DNA of 40,761 bases, from positions 1 to 40,761 of the forward strand of contig DHMO01000060.1 in the NCBI GenBank assembly GCA_002405835.1. Reading direction: 5' to 3'. The stretch comes from Lentisphaeria bacterium UBA4640. Lineage in GTDB: Bacteria; Verrucomicrobiota; Lentisphaeria; Victivallales; UBA1829. The translations under genes and the position numbers were made by a program. This document shows, piece by piece, positions 33,894 to 40,761 of this stretch (positions are counted from its first letter, which is position 1; each line of letters begins with the position of its first letter). The notes below the pieces were generated by a model. The model ran no database searches, was not told the DNA's origin, and saw only the letters and a program-made list of their open reading frames with translations.

Positions 33894-34718
33894 TCAGAAG
33901 TATTTGTGAAAAGCCATGAACTGGTCGAAATAACCTCCTTGTGCCACGCTGGTGGGGCTCCAGATGATTCGTGTTTTTTCGATGATGTCCGCCGGGCTGT
34001 TGCTGTCGACATGCCCGTCGATCCAGAGGATATTTGCTCTCTTGCTGTGGCTCATCATGATTCCGGCGCTTGCATTTTTGAAAGAGATCGAATACCATTG
34101 GCTGTCCCGTGCTTTTGCATAAGAATCGCCCAGAGCGAAGAATTTGGACGGCGATTTAATTCTCGCCAGAGGCGCAATGAAACTTTTGTCCAGCTTTTTT
34201 TCGTCTATGAATGGAGCGGAGTCTTTGTCCAGCCTCGTGAGCGGATGGTCTTTGGCGTTGGCGATTGTTCCGTACAGAATCAGATGATTCTTGCCGGCGT
34301 TAAGGTCAGTAGCATTCGGACCGCCGCAGAATCCGGTTTTCGGAGGCGTCACGAACGGTTGAATGTTCGGACATCTGAAAACGTCTTTGGAATCCAGATA
34401 ATTCGTTTCCACTCCAATGGCCGAATCCTGTCCGTAAAACTTCCGGTGCTTGCTTGACAGCAGGTGCGCATAAGTTACCGGGGTTGTTCCGGAAGTTTTT
34501 TTATCATAGGAGTTGTAGAGCGTTATGACATCATGAAAATCCTGGGCGTACATGTGCAGCGCTGTTCCAATCTGCTTCTGATTGGATGTACACAGTATCG
34601 TTCGGCCTTTTTCCAGCGCCTTATTCAATGCCGGCAGAAGCAATGAAGCCAGAATTGCGATGACCGCGATCGTTACGAGAAGCTCTACAATGGTGAATTT
34701 TTCATGTTTTCTGTTCAT
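33894..34718 (-). CDS. Pseudopilin-like protein with H-X9-DG tail motif (glycan cluster)
   Basis: A 274-residue protein with a pilin-like N terminus: short leader, then FTIVELLVTIAVIAILASLL with Glu at +5. The residue before the expected cut is Lys7, not Gly. The domain ends with His224-X9-Asp234-Gly235, the same tail as the protein at 7667-8380, and the two share the LLPALN segment after the helix. An upstream ATG at 34730 exists, but GGAGG lies between it and ATG 34718, so the latter is the start. It lies upstream of the beta-helix gene with a 117-base gap, and behind the uronate operon. Function of the family is not known. Confidence 0.85.
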   Translation of the reverse strand: MNRKHEKFTIVELLVTIAVIAILASLLLPALNKALEKGRTILCTSNQKQIGTALHMYAQDFHDVITLYNSYDKKTSGTTPVTYAHLLSSKHRKFYGQDSAIGVETNYLDSKDVFRCPNIQPFVTPPKTGFCGGPNATDLNAGKNHLILYGTIANAKDHPLTRLDKDSAPFIDEKKLDKSFIAPLARIKSPSKFFALGDSYAKARDSQWYSISFKNASAGIMMSHSKRANILWIDGHVDSNSPADIIEKTRIIWSPTSVAQGGYFDQFMAFHKYF

Positions 34719-34784
34719 GACAGCCTCCATTTATTATTTTTTCTGGTTGAGCAGTTCCAAAAAGATTGGCAGTTGTCGCCGCGG

Positions 34785-35774
34785 TTAAGATTCACTCATC
34801 GCGGCGGCCCGTTCGACAGTGAGCGCTGATTCCGGCTGTTTGCCTGCTGCAAAACGTTCGATTTCATCGGCAAGACAGTTCCAGCGCTGTTCGAATTCTA
34901 TCGAGTTGTTCGCACGATGCGGCGTCAGAAGAACCCGTTCCATTATCCGCAGCGGCGAATCGCTTTCCAGCGGTTCATTCTCGAAGACATCAAGCGCGAG
35001 GAAGATCTGTTTTGTCTGCGCCGCCTCAATCATTGCAGCTTGATCCACCATCTTTCCCCGGGCGATGTTGACGAACAGCGCATCGTCCTGCATTGCGGCA
35101 AACTGCTTCGCGCCGACCATGTGGAAAGTGTCGGCATTGCTGCCGCCTGCCAGGATGATCACTTCATTGTCGCGGAATGCTTCGTCGAGAGAGACCTTTT
35201 TTACTCTCGCTTTTGCCGCGTCTTCGTCTGAGAGATGGCGTGACACAACCGAGATTTCGGGAGTGAAGTTTCGGAAGAGGCGTGTGATTGCTCCGCCGAT
35301 CCGTCCGAAGCCAATGACCGCCACTTTGCGGTTGGAAAGGATTCGTGTGCGCGGATATTTGAACCGCGGCCAGGCTTCCCCGGAAACCATGTCATGATGA
35401 TAGTGGGCAATGCGCAGCAGAGAGGTGAGCACGAGTCCGAGTGTGTATTCCGCCATTGGCTGTTCCCGCGATGCTCCTGTGTGAATGACCGTGATCCCTT
35501 TCCGCAGAGCGTACAGATCGGCGATGTTCTGCCGTGTTCCTCCGTAGGTGGAGGCGATCAGCCGGAGCTGCGGCGCCGCATCAATCACCCGTTCCGTAAC
35601 CAGCATCTGCGCGGTGAACGGGACAAGTACCGCTTCATGACCGGGGAGGCTGCGCAGCAGCGCATCCTCGCTGATTTCTTCAATTTCAGTAATTTCGCAA
35701 TGTTCGGCGATCCGGGCGCGGGCGGCCGCATCGGCGATTTTTCCAAGAGACAGCAGAGTTATTTTCTTTGACAT
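34785..35774 (-). CDS. D-2-hydroxyacid dehydrogenase family protein
   Basis: A 329-residue NAD-dependent dehydrogenase. The cofactor motif GFGRIGG is at residues 155-161. The catalytic Arg239 (NIARG), Glu267 (DVFENEP) and His286 (TPHRAN) are all present. The fold is that of phosphoglycerate and lactate dehydrogenases; the natural substrate, a 2-keto acid or D-2-hydroxy acid, is not shown. The frame extends 67 codons upstream into the preceding gene, but ATG 35774 follows AAGGAGG. It is the last gene of the GH105 operon, 10 bases after kduD, and may act on a keto acid made by the pathway. Confidence 0.92.
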   Translation of the reverse strand: MSKKITLLSLGKIADAAARARIAEHCEITEIEEISEDALLRSLPGHEAVLVPFTAQMLVTERVIDAAPQLRLIASTYGGTRQNIADLYALRKGITVIHTGASREQPMAEYTLGLVLTSLLRIAHYHHDMVSGEAWPRFKYPRTRILSNRKVAVIGFGRIGGAITRLFRNFTPEISVVSRHLSDEDAAKARVKKVSLDEAFRDNEVIILAGGSNADTFHMVGAKQFAAMQDDALFVNIARGKMVDQAAMIEAAQTKQIFLALDVFENEPLESDSPLRIMERVLLTPHRANNSIEFEQRWNCLADEIERFAAGKQPESALTVERAAAMSES

Positions 35775-35784
35775 GTTTTCCTCC

Positions 35785-36549
35785 TTACCGGCCCATCCAG
35801 CCGCCATCGACCAGATAGATTGATCCGTTGACATAATTGCTTGCGGGGGAGGCGAGAAAAACTGCCACTCCTTTGAAATCCTCCGGCGTGCCCCAGCGTC
35901 CGGCGGGGATGCGCTCAAGGATAGCCCGGCTGCGTTCGGGATCGTCGCGTAGCGCCTGCGTGTTGTCGGTTGCAATGTAGCCCGGAGCGATGCCGTTGAC
36001 GTTTACGCCGTGTTTCGCCCATTCGTTGGAGAGTGCCATTACAAGTTCCCCGACTCCCGCTTTGCTTGCCGCGTAGCCGGGGACGTTGATTCCCCCCTGG
36101 AAGGTCAGCAGAGAACAGGTGAAAATGATTTTCCCCGACCCGCGCTTCACCATGTCCCTGCCGAATTCCCGTGCGAGAACAAACTGCGATGAGAGGTTGG
36201 TTTCAAGCACTTTGTCCCAGAAATCGTCCGGATGATCCGCCGCGGGTTTGCGCAGAATGGTTCCGGCGTTGTTGAACAGAATGTCGATCGGCGGCTGTTC
36301 CGCCTTGACTGCGGCGATCCAGCGGTAGAGTGCCGCCCGGTCGGAGAAATCGCACTGATACGGAGTGAATTTCCGTCCGAGTGCACGGATTTTCTGTTCA
36401 GTTTCGCTGCCGGGACGCAGCGAAGCGGAAACACCAATGATGTCTGCGCCCGCCTCGGCAAGCCCGATGGCGATTCCCTGACCGATGCCGCGGGAACAGC
36501 CTGTGACGATGGCTGTTTTGCCATCCAGTTTGAATTGATCGAGAATCAT
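35785..36549 (-). CDS. kduD: KduD-like 2-dehydro-3-deoxy-D-gluconate 5-dehydrogenase (SDR family)
   Basis: A 254-residue short-chain dehydrogenase. The cofactor motif is TGCSRGIG (16-23), and the catalytic Ser146, Tyr159 and Lys163 are in place. The C-terminal segment IPAGRWGTPEDF ... ASNYVNGSIYLVDGGWMGR is very like KduD, which reduces 2,5-diketo-3-deoxygluconate to 2-keto-3-deoxygluconate in the breakdown of unsaturated uronates. Partners KduI, KdgK and Eda are not in the window. The gene lies between a zinc dehydrogenase and a D-2-hydroxyacid dehydrogenase, and its position in the GH105 operon supports the assignment. Confidence 0.9.
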   Translation of the reverse strand: MILDQFKLDGKTAIVTGCSRGIGQGIAIGLAEAGADIIGVSASLRPGSETEQKIRALGRKFTPYQCDFSDRAALYRWIAAVKAEQPPIDILFNNAGTILRKPAADHPDDFWDKVLETNLSSQFVLAREFGRDMVKRGSGKIIFTCSLLTFQGGINVPGYAASKAGVGELVMALSNEWAKHGVNVNGIAPGYIATDNTQALRDDPERSRAILERIPAGRWGTPEDFKGVAVFLASPASNYVNGSIYLVDGGWMGR

Positions 36550-36552
36550 GAT

Positions 36553-37578
36553 TTATGCCTCCTTCTGACAACGGATCAATATTTTCATCGCATCGGGAGC
36601 CTGTCCGAGATATTCGAACGCGTTCTGCAGCTCCGTGAGCGGGAAGACGCGGGAGATCAGGCGGTCGAACGGCAGCTCATGTGCCGCAACCAGCTGAATC
36701 GCCTGATCAAAATCTTCTCTTTCGTATACGCGGGCGCCGATCATCGCAAGTTCTTTCCAGAAGAATTTGTGCAGATCGACCGGTACGGGTTTGGGGTAGA
36801 TCGCCACCATGACAATCGTGCCGCGCGGGCGTGCGGCTTCGGTAATGAGGCGCGCACCGGTTTCGGAACCTGTCACTTCAAATACAACGTCGGCGCCGGA
36901 GCCTCCGGTTTCCCGGCGGATGCGGGCGACGGGGTCCTCCGATTTCGGATCAATAACGTCGAATCCGAGTTCACGTGCAAGGCGGATGCGTGCGGGATTG
37001 ATTTCGATTACAGTGACGCGTCCGCCGGCCTTGCGTGCGGTGAGCGCGATCAGCATGCCGATCGGACCTCCGCCGTTGACCACGACGAAGTCATCTTTTT
37101 TCAGCCCGGAGCGGCGGACATCGTGGCAGGCGACCGCCTCTGGTTCGACCAATGCCGCAAGATCCATCGGCATATTGTCCGGCAGACGATGAAGCAGACG
37201 GGCTGGAACAACCCACTCTTCGGCGAATGCGCCCGGGGTTTCAATGCCGAGAAATTTCAGGTTTTCGCAGATATGAGTGAATCCTGCGCGGCAGGTGTTG
37301 CAGTGTCCGCAGTTGTCGAGCGGGCGCACGGTCACGGCGTCGCCGACTTGAAAGCCGGTTACATTTTCGCCGAGACGGAGAATCCGTCCGCTCATTTCGT
37401 GTCCGACTGCCTGAGGCGGATGAACCCGCTGGTCCATGTGTCCTTTGAAAATGTGGACGTCGGTGCCGCAGATGCCGCAGTATTCGACGGCGATGGCGAC
37501 TTCCCCCGGACCGGGAAGAGCGGCGGGGATCTCCCGGCATTCGATCCGGCCGGGACGGATGTATTGAGCTGCTTTCAT
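36553..37578 (-). CDS. Zinc-dependent medium-chain dehydrogenase
   Basis: A 341-residue alcohol/polyol dehydrogenase of the MDR family. The catalytic zinc ligands are Cys37 (GICGTD), His60 and Glu61 (GHE); the structural zinc site is Cys90, Cys93, Cys96 and Cys104. The Rossmann segment VVNGGGPIGMLIALTARKAGG follows. It resembles sorbitol and threonine dehydrogenases; the substrate is likely a sugar or sugar acid of this pathway. It starts one base after the RraA gene stop and ends 3 bases before kduD, so the operon is very tight. Confidence 0.92.
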   Translation of the reverse strand: MKAAQYIRPGRIECREIPAALPGPGEVAIAVEYCGICGTDVHIFKGHMDQRVHPPQAVGHEMSGRILRLGENVTGFQVGDAVTVRPLDNCGHCNTCRAGFTHICENLKFLGIETPGAFAEEWVVPARLLHRLPDNMPMDLAALVEPEAVACHDVRRSGLKKDDFVVVNGGGPIGMLIALTARKAGGRVTVIEINPARIRLARELGFDVIDPKSEDPVARIRRETGGSGADVVFEVTGSETGARLITEAARPRGTIVMVAIYPKPVPVDLHKFFWKELAMIGARVYEREDFDQAIQLVAAHELPFDRLISRVFPLTELQNAFEYLGQAPDAMKILIRCQKEA

Positions 37579-37579
37579 A

Positions 37580-38245
37580 TTAGAAGTACCCTCCGTTTGC
37601 GACCACTTGTGTCGGTTTCATTCCGGAGTTGACCATTCCACGGATTTTATCTTCCTTGAGCAGAAGCGCTTCCGCTTTTTCCAGAACTTCGAGAGTGATT
37701 TCCGCGGGAATGCGGATTGCCCCGTCGATATCGCCGAAGATCCAGTCTCCCGGGTTGATGACGATTTCGCCGATGCGGATGGGTTTCTGATAGTAGTACA
37801 TGCGGAAGCGTCCCAGCATTCCTACGTTGGTCCGGTACTTGAGAAAAACGGGGAACCCTTGTTTGAGAATCGCTTCCGTGTCACGGATGCCGTTGATAAA
37901 TGCGCCGCGGCAGCCGTTCCGCAGAGCGGCCATTGTCATGACTTCCCCCCACTGGGCGGTGACGGTGTCGCCGGTGCAGTCCCACATGACGATGCTTTCC
38001 GGCGGAAGTTCTTCGAGCATTTTTGCGCGCATTTCGAACTCTCCGTCGGTTGTGATGTCCGGTGCTCCCTTGATGGTGAACGCGCGTCCGCAGAGTTTCA
38101 TATCGCGGTTCAGCGGCTGATATTCCGAGGGGAGCGCCGCATGCATTTTGTAGTCGAACCGCAGAATGTCGTTGACGGCGCCCGAGTAGAGCCTTAAGTA
38201 ACGTTCGCGCAGTTCGCTGTCAGAAACAGTTCGTTTGGAATTCAT
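37580..38245 (-). CDS. RraA-family protein (HMG/CHA aldolase type)
   Basis: A 221-residue protein of the RraA/4-hydroxy-4-methyl-2-oxoglutarate aldolase family. GDTVTAQWGEVMTMAALRNG and GAFINGIRDTEAI hold the family metal and substrate residues (the Gly-Glu and Arg-Asp pairs). Many members are divalent-metal aldolases or decarboxylases, and the RNase E inhibitor name is not relevant here. In this operon it might cut a keto-sugar acid, a role that would replace Eda, but this is inference. The start follows an AGGAGG site near the end of the GH105 gene. Confidence 0.88.
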   Translation of the reverse strand: MNSKRTVSDSELRERYLRLYSGAVNDILRFDYKMHAALPSEYQPLNRDMKLCGRAFTIKGAPDITTDGEFEMRAKMLEELPPESIVMWDCTGDTVTAQWGEVMTMAALRNGCRGAFINGIRDTEAILKQGFPVFLKYRTNVGMLGRFRMYYYQKPIRIGEIVINPGDWIFGDIDGAIRIPAEITLEVLEKAEALLLKEDKIRGMVNSGMKPTQVVANGGYF

Positions 38246-39325
38246 TTATTTTCCTCCTTCCATCACCTCGTCGAACGAGGGGATCAGTTTGTTGATGTAA
38301 AGCTGTTCAGCCTGTCCGAAAGCGAGAATGATCGGACCGGCGGCGTGGATGTCGTTGCATTTCCAGGGATGTGTTGCATAGGAGGCGATTGTCGCGTCTC
38401 CCGGAGCGAGGCACCCCGTGCAGCAGTGATACACGGAACCGTCAAGAGCGACATAGCGTGAAAGGCCGCGCAGCCCGCGCAGAAAAGGTCCGGTCACTTT
38501 TTCCCGGTCGAGCGAACCGTTTTTGATGCCTCGTCCCATCCCGTAAAGGATCAGACCGGTTCCGGAACTTTCCGGATAGCTGCCTGGGTCTTCCATGCAC
38601 TGATGGAACATCCCCTGCTCATCCTGTACGGCGAGACAGCCGTCGATTACTTCTCGGAGGGCATGCTGCACTTCTCCGCGCCGCGGGAAATCCTGCGGGA
38701 GGTCGTAACAGAGCTCGGACATTGCGAGCACTCCCCAGCCGACGCCCCGGCTCCAGACGGCGGAGAGTTTGCCGGCATTCCGCACCTGGTGATAGAGCTT
38801 CGTTTCGGGAGAAAACAGGGTCTTGTGGTGACCGAGCATCTGGTGAACGCTTTCCTCAATGAAATCGTTCCGTCCGGTCGCTTTGCCGACCCAGACCAGA
38901 AAGGGGCAGACCGCGAACACGGTGTCGATCCAGAGAAATTCTCCCGGGCGGTTCGGGTAGATGAAGAGGCCGTCGGCATCACGCGGGAATTCGCGGCAGA
39001 GCCGTTCCGCGGCAGCAGTCAGTGGCTCTTCCGCTTCCGGCAGATAGCCGCGCGCCAGAAGCCAGGCGGTGGCATTGCCCCCGAGCTGATAGATCCAGGA
39101 GTTGTAGGCGCCGGCAACCGATGGAACCCGTCCGGCGAGATATTCCCGCGCCAGCTGTTTTGACTCTTCAAGAATCGCTTCATCCCGGGTGAATTTGCCG
39201 ATCCGCTCCCAGGCGCTCAGCGCCAGGATTGAGGCGTAGGAGTACAATCCGTGATTTTTCCGGAAAACCCGCCATGCTTTCCGGGCAACCTCTTCGTACC
39301 CTGACCATGAGGAGTGTTCATTCAT
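38246..39325 (-). CDS. GH105-type unsaturated rhamnogalacturonyl/uronyl hydrolase
   Basis: A 359-residue (alpha/alpha)6-barrel enzyme without a signal peptide, so cytosolic. FLWIDTVFAVCPFL carries the likely catalytic Asp134 (compare Asp143 of YteR), and AVWSRGVGWGVLAMSEL and ESSGTGLILYGMGRGI are GH88/GH105 signatures. It removes a 4,5-unsaturated uronic acid from lyase products such as pectin or alginate-like fragments. No polysaccharide lyase or transporter is in the window, so the substrate must come from elsewhere. It is the first gene of a five-gene operon, from a strong promoter shared with the IclR gene. Confidence 0.92.
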   Translation of the reverse strand: MNEHSSWSGYEEVARKAWRVFRKNHGLYSYASILALSAWERIGKFTRDEAILEESKQLAREYLAGRVPSVAGAYNSWIYQLGGNATAWLLARGYLPEAEEPLTAAAERLCREFPRDADGLFIYPNRPGEFLWIDTVFAVCPFLVWVGKATGRNDFIEESVHQMLGHHKTLFSPETKLYHQVRNAGKLSAVWSRGVGWGVLAMSELCYDLPQDFPRRGEVQHALREVIDGCLAVQDEQGMFHQCMEDPGSYPESSGTGLILYGMGRGIKNGSLDREKVTGPFLRGLRGLSRYVALDGSVYHCCTGCLAPGDATIASYATHPWKCNDIHAAGPIILAFGQAEQLYINKLIPSFDEVMEGGK

Positions 39326-39354
39326 TGTTTGAATCCTTTCGTTTTTTCATCAAT

Positions 39355-39373
39355 GATATACTTTGCCTATATC
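39355..39373. promoter_or_regulatory. Inverted-repeat operator candidate for the IclR regulator
   Basis: GATATA (39355-39360) and TATATC (39368-39373) are perfect inverted arms with a 7-base spacer. It lies just downstream of the GH105 operon -10, where a bound repressor would block transcription, and 56 bases from the IclR -10. Confidence 0.5.
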
Positions 39374-39381
39374 CATAGTAA

Positions 39382-39410
39382 AATATAACATATCCTCTTG
39401 TGCATGTCAA
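39382..39410 (-). promoter_or_regulatory. Promoter of the GH105-uronate operon
   Basis: On the minus strand a perfect TTGACA (39405-39410), 17-base spacer and TATATT (39382-39387). This near-consensus promoter suggests control by repression. Confidence 0.88.
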
Positions 39411-39428
39411 GTCAATCAATAAAAAAAT

Positions 39429-39456
39429 TTGATTTTTCTTTTTTTTGAACTAAATT
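39429..39456 (+). promoter_or_regulatory. Promoter of the IclR gene
   Basis: TTGATT (39429-39434), 16-base spacer, TAAATT (39451-39456). Transcription would begin near 39463, which argues for ATG 39484 as the start codon and against the ATG at 39463. Confidence 0.5.
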
Positions 39457-39483
39457 ATATCTATGCTGAAAAATGGAGAAGAT

Positions 39484-40242
39484 ATGGCGAACAGTGATCT
39501 AATCGGCTCGCTGGTGCGGGCAATGGAAATTCTGAAGATGATCGGCAATTCCCCTTCGGGCTGCCGTGTGGAGGAAATTTGTGCGGCACTGCAGTTGAAG
39601 GCTCCGACGGTTTACAATATTCTGCGGACGCTGTCTTCGGAGGAATTTGTTGAACGGCGGAACGGATATTTCTGTCTGGGACGGGAGTTCAGGCATCTTG
39701 CCGGGTGTATGGAAAATGGCTTGCTGAAGGATGCCGCAGAGACGGAACTTCTGGCGCTTTACCAGCGGATGCCGAAAGGAACGGCGATCTTCGGGATTGC
39801 TACGCGGCAGGGGGTGGAACAGACGCACCGGATCAGCTTTGACCGTCCGGGTGTGATTCAGACATTGCCGAACGAGCTCATGCACCCTTATGCGACAGCT
39901 GCTGGGCTGATCGGACTGGCATTTGCGGATGAGGAAAGTTTTCTTCAGCAGAGCGAGAAGTGGCCGTTTGCTGAGTTCGGAGCGCATCTGTGGAAGAGCC
40001 GGGCGAAGCTGGATGCCTTTCTTGCGCAGGTGAGAAAGGAAAAATTGGCGCTTTCTCCCTTCGACAGAGATTTGTTCTGGCGTCTTTCCGGAGCAATAAC
40101 CGATAAAGACGACCGTCTCTATGCAGTGGTTGGTGTCAGTGTCCCCGCAGTACACCTCAATGCGGAGATGGAAAAGATGGTGACGAAGGAAGTCTGCAGA
40201 TCAGCGAAGAGTCTTACCCGGATTTTGCGTGAACGGTTGTAA
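39484..40242 (+). CDS. IclR-family transcriptional regulator
   Basis: A 252-residue regulator. Residues 5-70 hold the winged helix (GSLVRAMEILKMIGNSPSG, then VEEICAALQLKAPTVYNILRTL), and residues 80-250 the IclR effector domain with HPYATAAGLIGLAF. It is divergent from the GH105 operon and shares 160 bases of control region with it, so it probably senses a uronate breakdown product (KdgR is the known parallel). ATG 39463 lies upstream without a ribosome site; ATG 39484 has GGAGA five bases before it and lies after the predicted transcript start. I chose 39484. Confidence 0.9.
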   Translation: MANSDLIGSLVRAMEILKMIGNSPSGCRVEEICAALQLKAPTVYNILRTLSSEEFVERRNGYFCLGREFRHLAGCMENGLLKDAAETELLALYQRMPKGTAIFGIATRQGVEQTHRISFDRPGVIQTLPNELMHPYATAAGLIGLAFADEESFLQQSEKWPFAEFGAHLWKSRAKLDAFLAQVRKEKLALSPFDRDLFWRLSGAITDKDDRLYAVVGVSVPAVHLNAEMEKMVTKEVCRSAKSLTRILRERL

Positions 40243-40286
40243 CCGGAGTCCCGGATATTCGCGCTCTGCGATACTGGCAGAAGTAG

Positions 40287-40640
40287 TTGTCCTGTAAGCT
40301 GTCCGAAAGGAAACAGACTGAAGTTGAACTCAAAAAAACTCGTTTTCGGACGCTTCCTTTTGAGACGCAAATCATCAAACGGTATCAGACGAAGCAGAGC
40401 AGTGTTGAAGAGGCATTGATCGAAATGTACTTGGCCGGAGTTTTTGTTCATCGACTGGAAGATATCGGCGAATACTCAACATTGTCGCCGGGAAATTTTG
40501 GAAAATGAACTTGAATTTGGACGGGTTCTGCGTCTTCGGAACGGATCATGAGAGAGATTCGATGCAGCCCCCGCGTAATCGGAGCATTTCCGGATGGCTA
40601 TTCCGCTATGCCGCTGGTCAGAGCAAGACACAGACATATT
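40287..40640 (+). pseudogene. Remnant of an IS256-family transposase
   Basis: Two fragments of an IS256-type transposase in one reading frame. The first (about 40302-40490) has TLPFETQIIKRYQTKQSSVEE and ALIEMYLAGVFVHRLEDI, close to the IS256 signature before the catalytic core. The second (about 40515-40640) has SSERIMREIRCSPRVIGAFPDGYSA, the usual C-terminal end. Stops at 40506 and 40512 and loss of the whole DDE core (roughly 200 residues) show the gene is dead. No terminal inverted repeats are visible within the window. The last 120 bases, to 40761, are AT-rich and hold nothing I can identify. Confidence 0.8.
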
Positions 40641-40761
40641 TTGACGACAAATTTATGATAAAGATCATTGAAGAAGCTGAAAACGCAGCTTTTAACATCG
40701 CTGTCTCATATCGTTTTTTTTAAGGATTCTGATTGATTTTTTTTGAAGATTTAATACGTTT

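Noticed and set aside
34757..34807. GC-rich inverted repeat (CGCCGCG/CGCGGCG) around the end of the hydroxyacid dehydrogenase gene
   Set aside because: No T tract follows on the minus strand and part of it is coding, so it does not qualify as a terminator.
36232..37632. A 466-codon plus-strand open frame opposite kduD and the zinc dehydrogenase gene
   Set aside because: Antisense to two well-supported genes, no ribosome site, no recognisable domain.
40505..40723. A 72-codon plus-strand open frame at the window end
   Set aside because: It is out of frame with the transposase C-terminal remnant that the same DNA encodes (40515-40640), and its own peptide matches nothing.

Overview
The window looks like chromosomal DNA from a PVC-superphylum bacterium, most likely Lentisphaerota (Victivallis-like). 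This is inference from gene content. The reasons are a GreA fused to a long N-terminal domain as in chlamydiae, several short pseudopilin-like proteins (two with the H-X9-DG tail motif common in Planctomycetes/Lentisphaerae) placed inside glycosidase operons, and many carbohydrate-active genes. No rRNA, tRNA or CRISPR array was seen. Most genes lie on the minus strand in compact operons with ATGA-type overlaps.

Layout. 1-1410: the end of tpiA, a terminator, then a Fic-family AMP-transferase gene whose 3' part contains ten 11-bp tandem repeats; its winged-helix tail is currently out of frame. 1419-5537 (minus): a LysM protein followed by a three-domain MFS/acyltransferase/acyl-ACP synthetase (Aas type). 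5709-7571 (plus): DksA-like zinc-finger protein, lspA and miaA. 7667-11475 (minus): a LacI regulator, a GH50-type glycosidase and a pseudopilin, with a strong promoter and a terminator. 11654-16564 (minus): nrdR, a ClC channel with CBS domains, a stand-alone ATP-cone protein, a YoaK/DUF1275 membrane protein and an exported SGNH-type hydrolase. 16809-18302 (minus): a GspG-like pseudopilin with its own promoter, and an AraC regulator. 18444-21478 (plus): an orphan glycyl radical enzyme and its radical-SAM activase, divergent from the AraC gene. 21492-24459 (minus): the GreA fusion and a metallophosphoesterase. 24636-29195 (minus): BAX inhibitor-1 protein, xseB, gnd, a lipoprotein and a dicarboxylate/amino-acid symporter.

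29412-39325 (minus) is a glycan-use region. GH105 unsaturated-uronyl hydrolase, RraA-family protein, zinc dehydrogenase, KduD-like dehydrogenase and a D-2-hydroxyacid dehydrogenase form a tight five-gene operon; behind it lie a pseudopilin, an exported beta-helix protein, a beta-propeller glycosidase-like protein and a six-hairpin glycosidase. An IclR regulator (39484-40242) is divergent from the operon, and the shared intergenic region holds a consensus promoter with an inverted repeat just downstream. The last 500 bases hold the remains of an IS256-family transposase.

The most notable signals are the frame-switching repeat in the Fic gene, pseudopilins tied to glycosidase operons with unusual processing sites, the uncharacterised glycyl radical enzyme pair, and a second ATP-cone protein in the nrdR operon.
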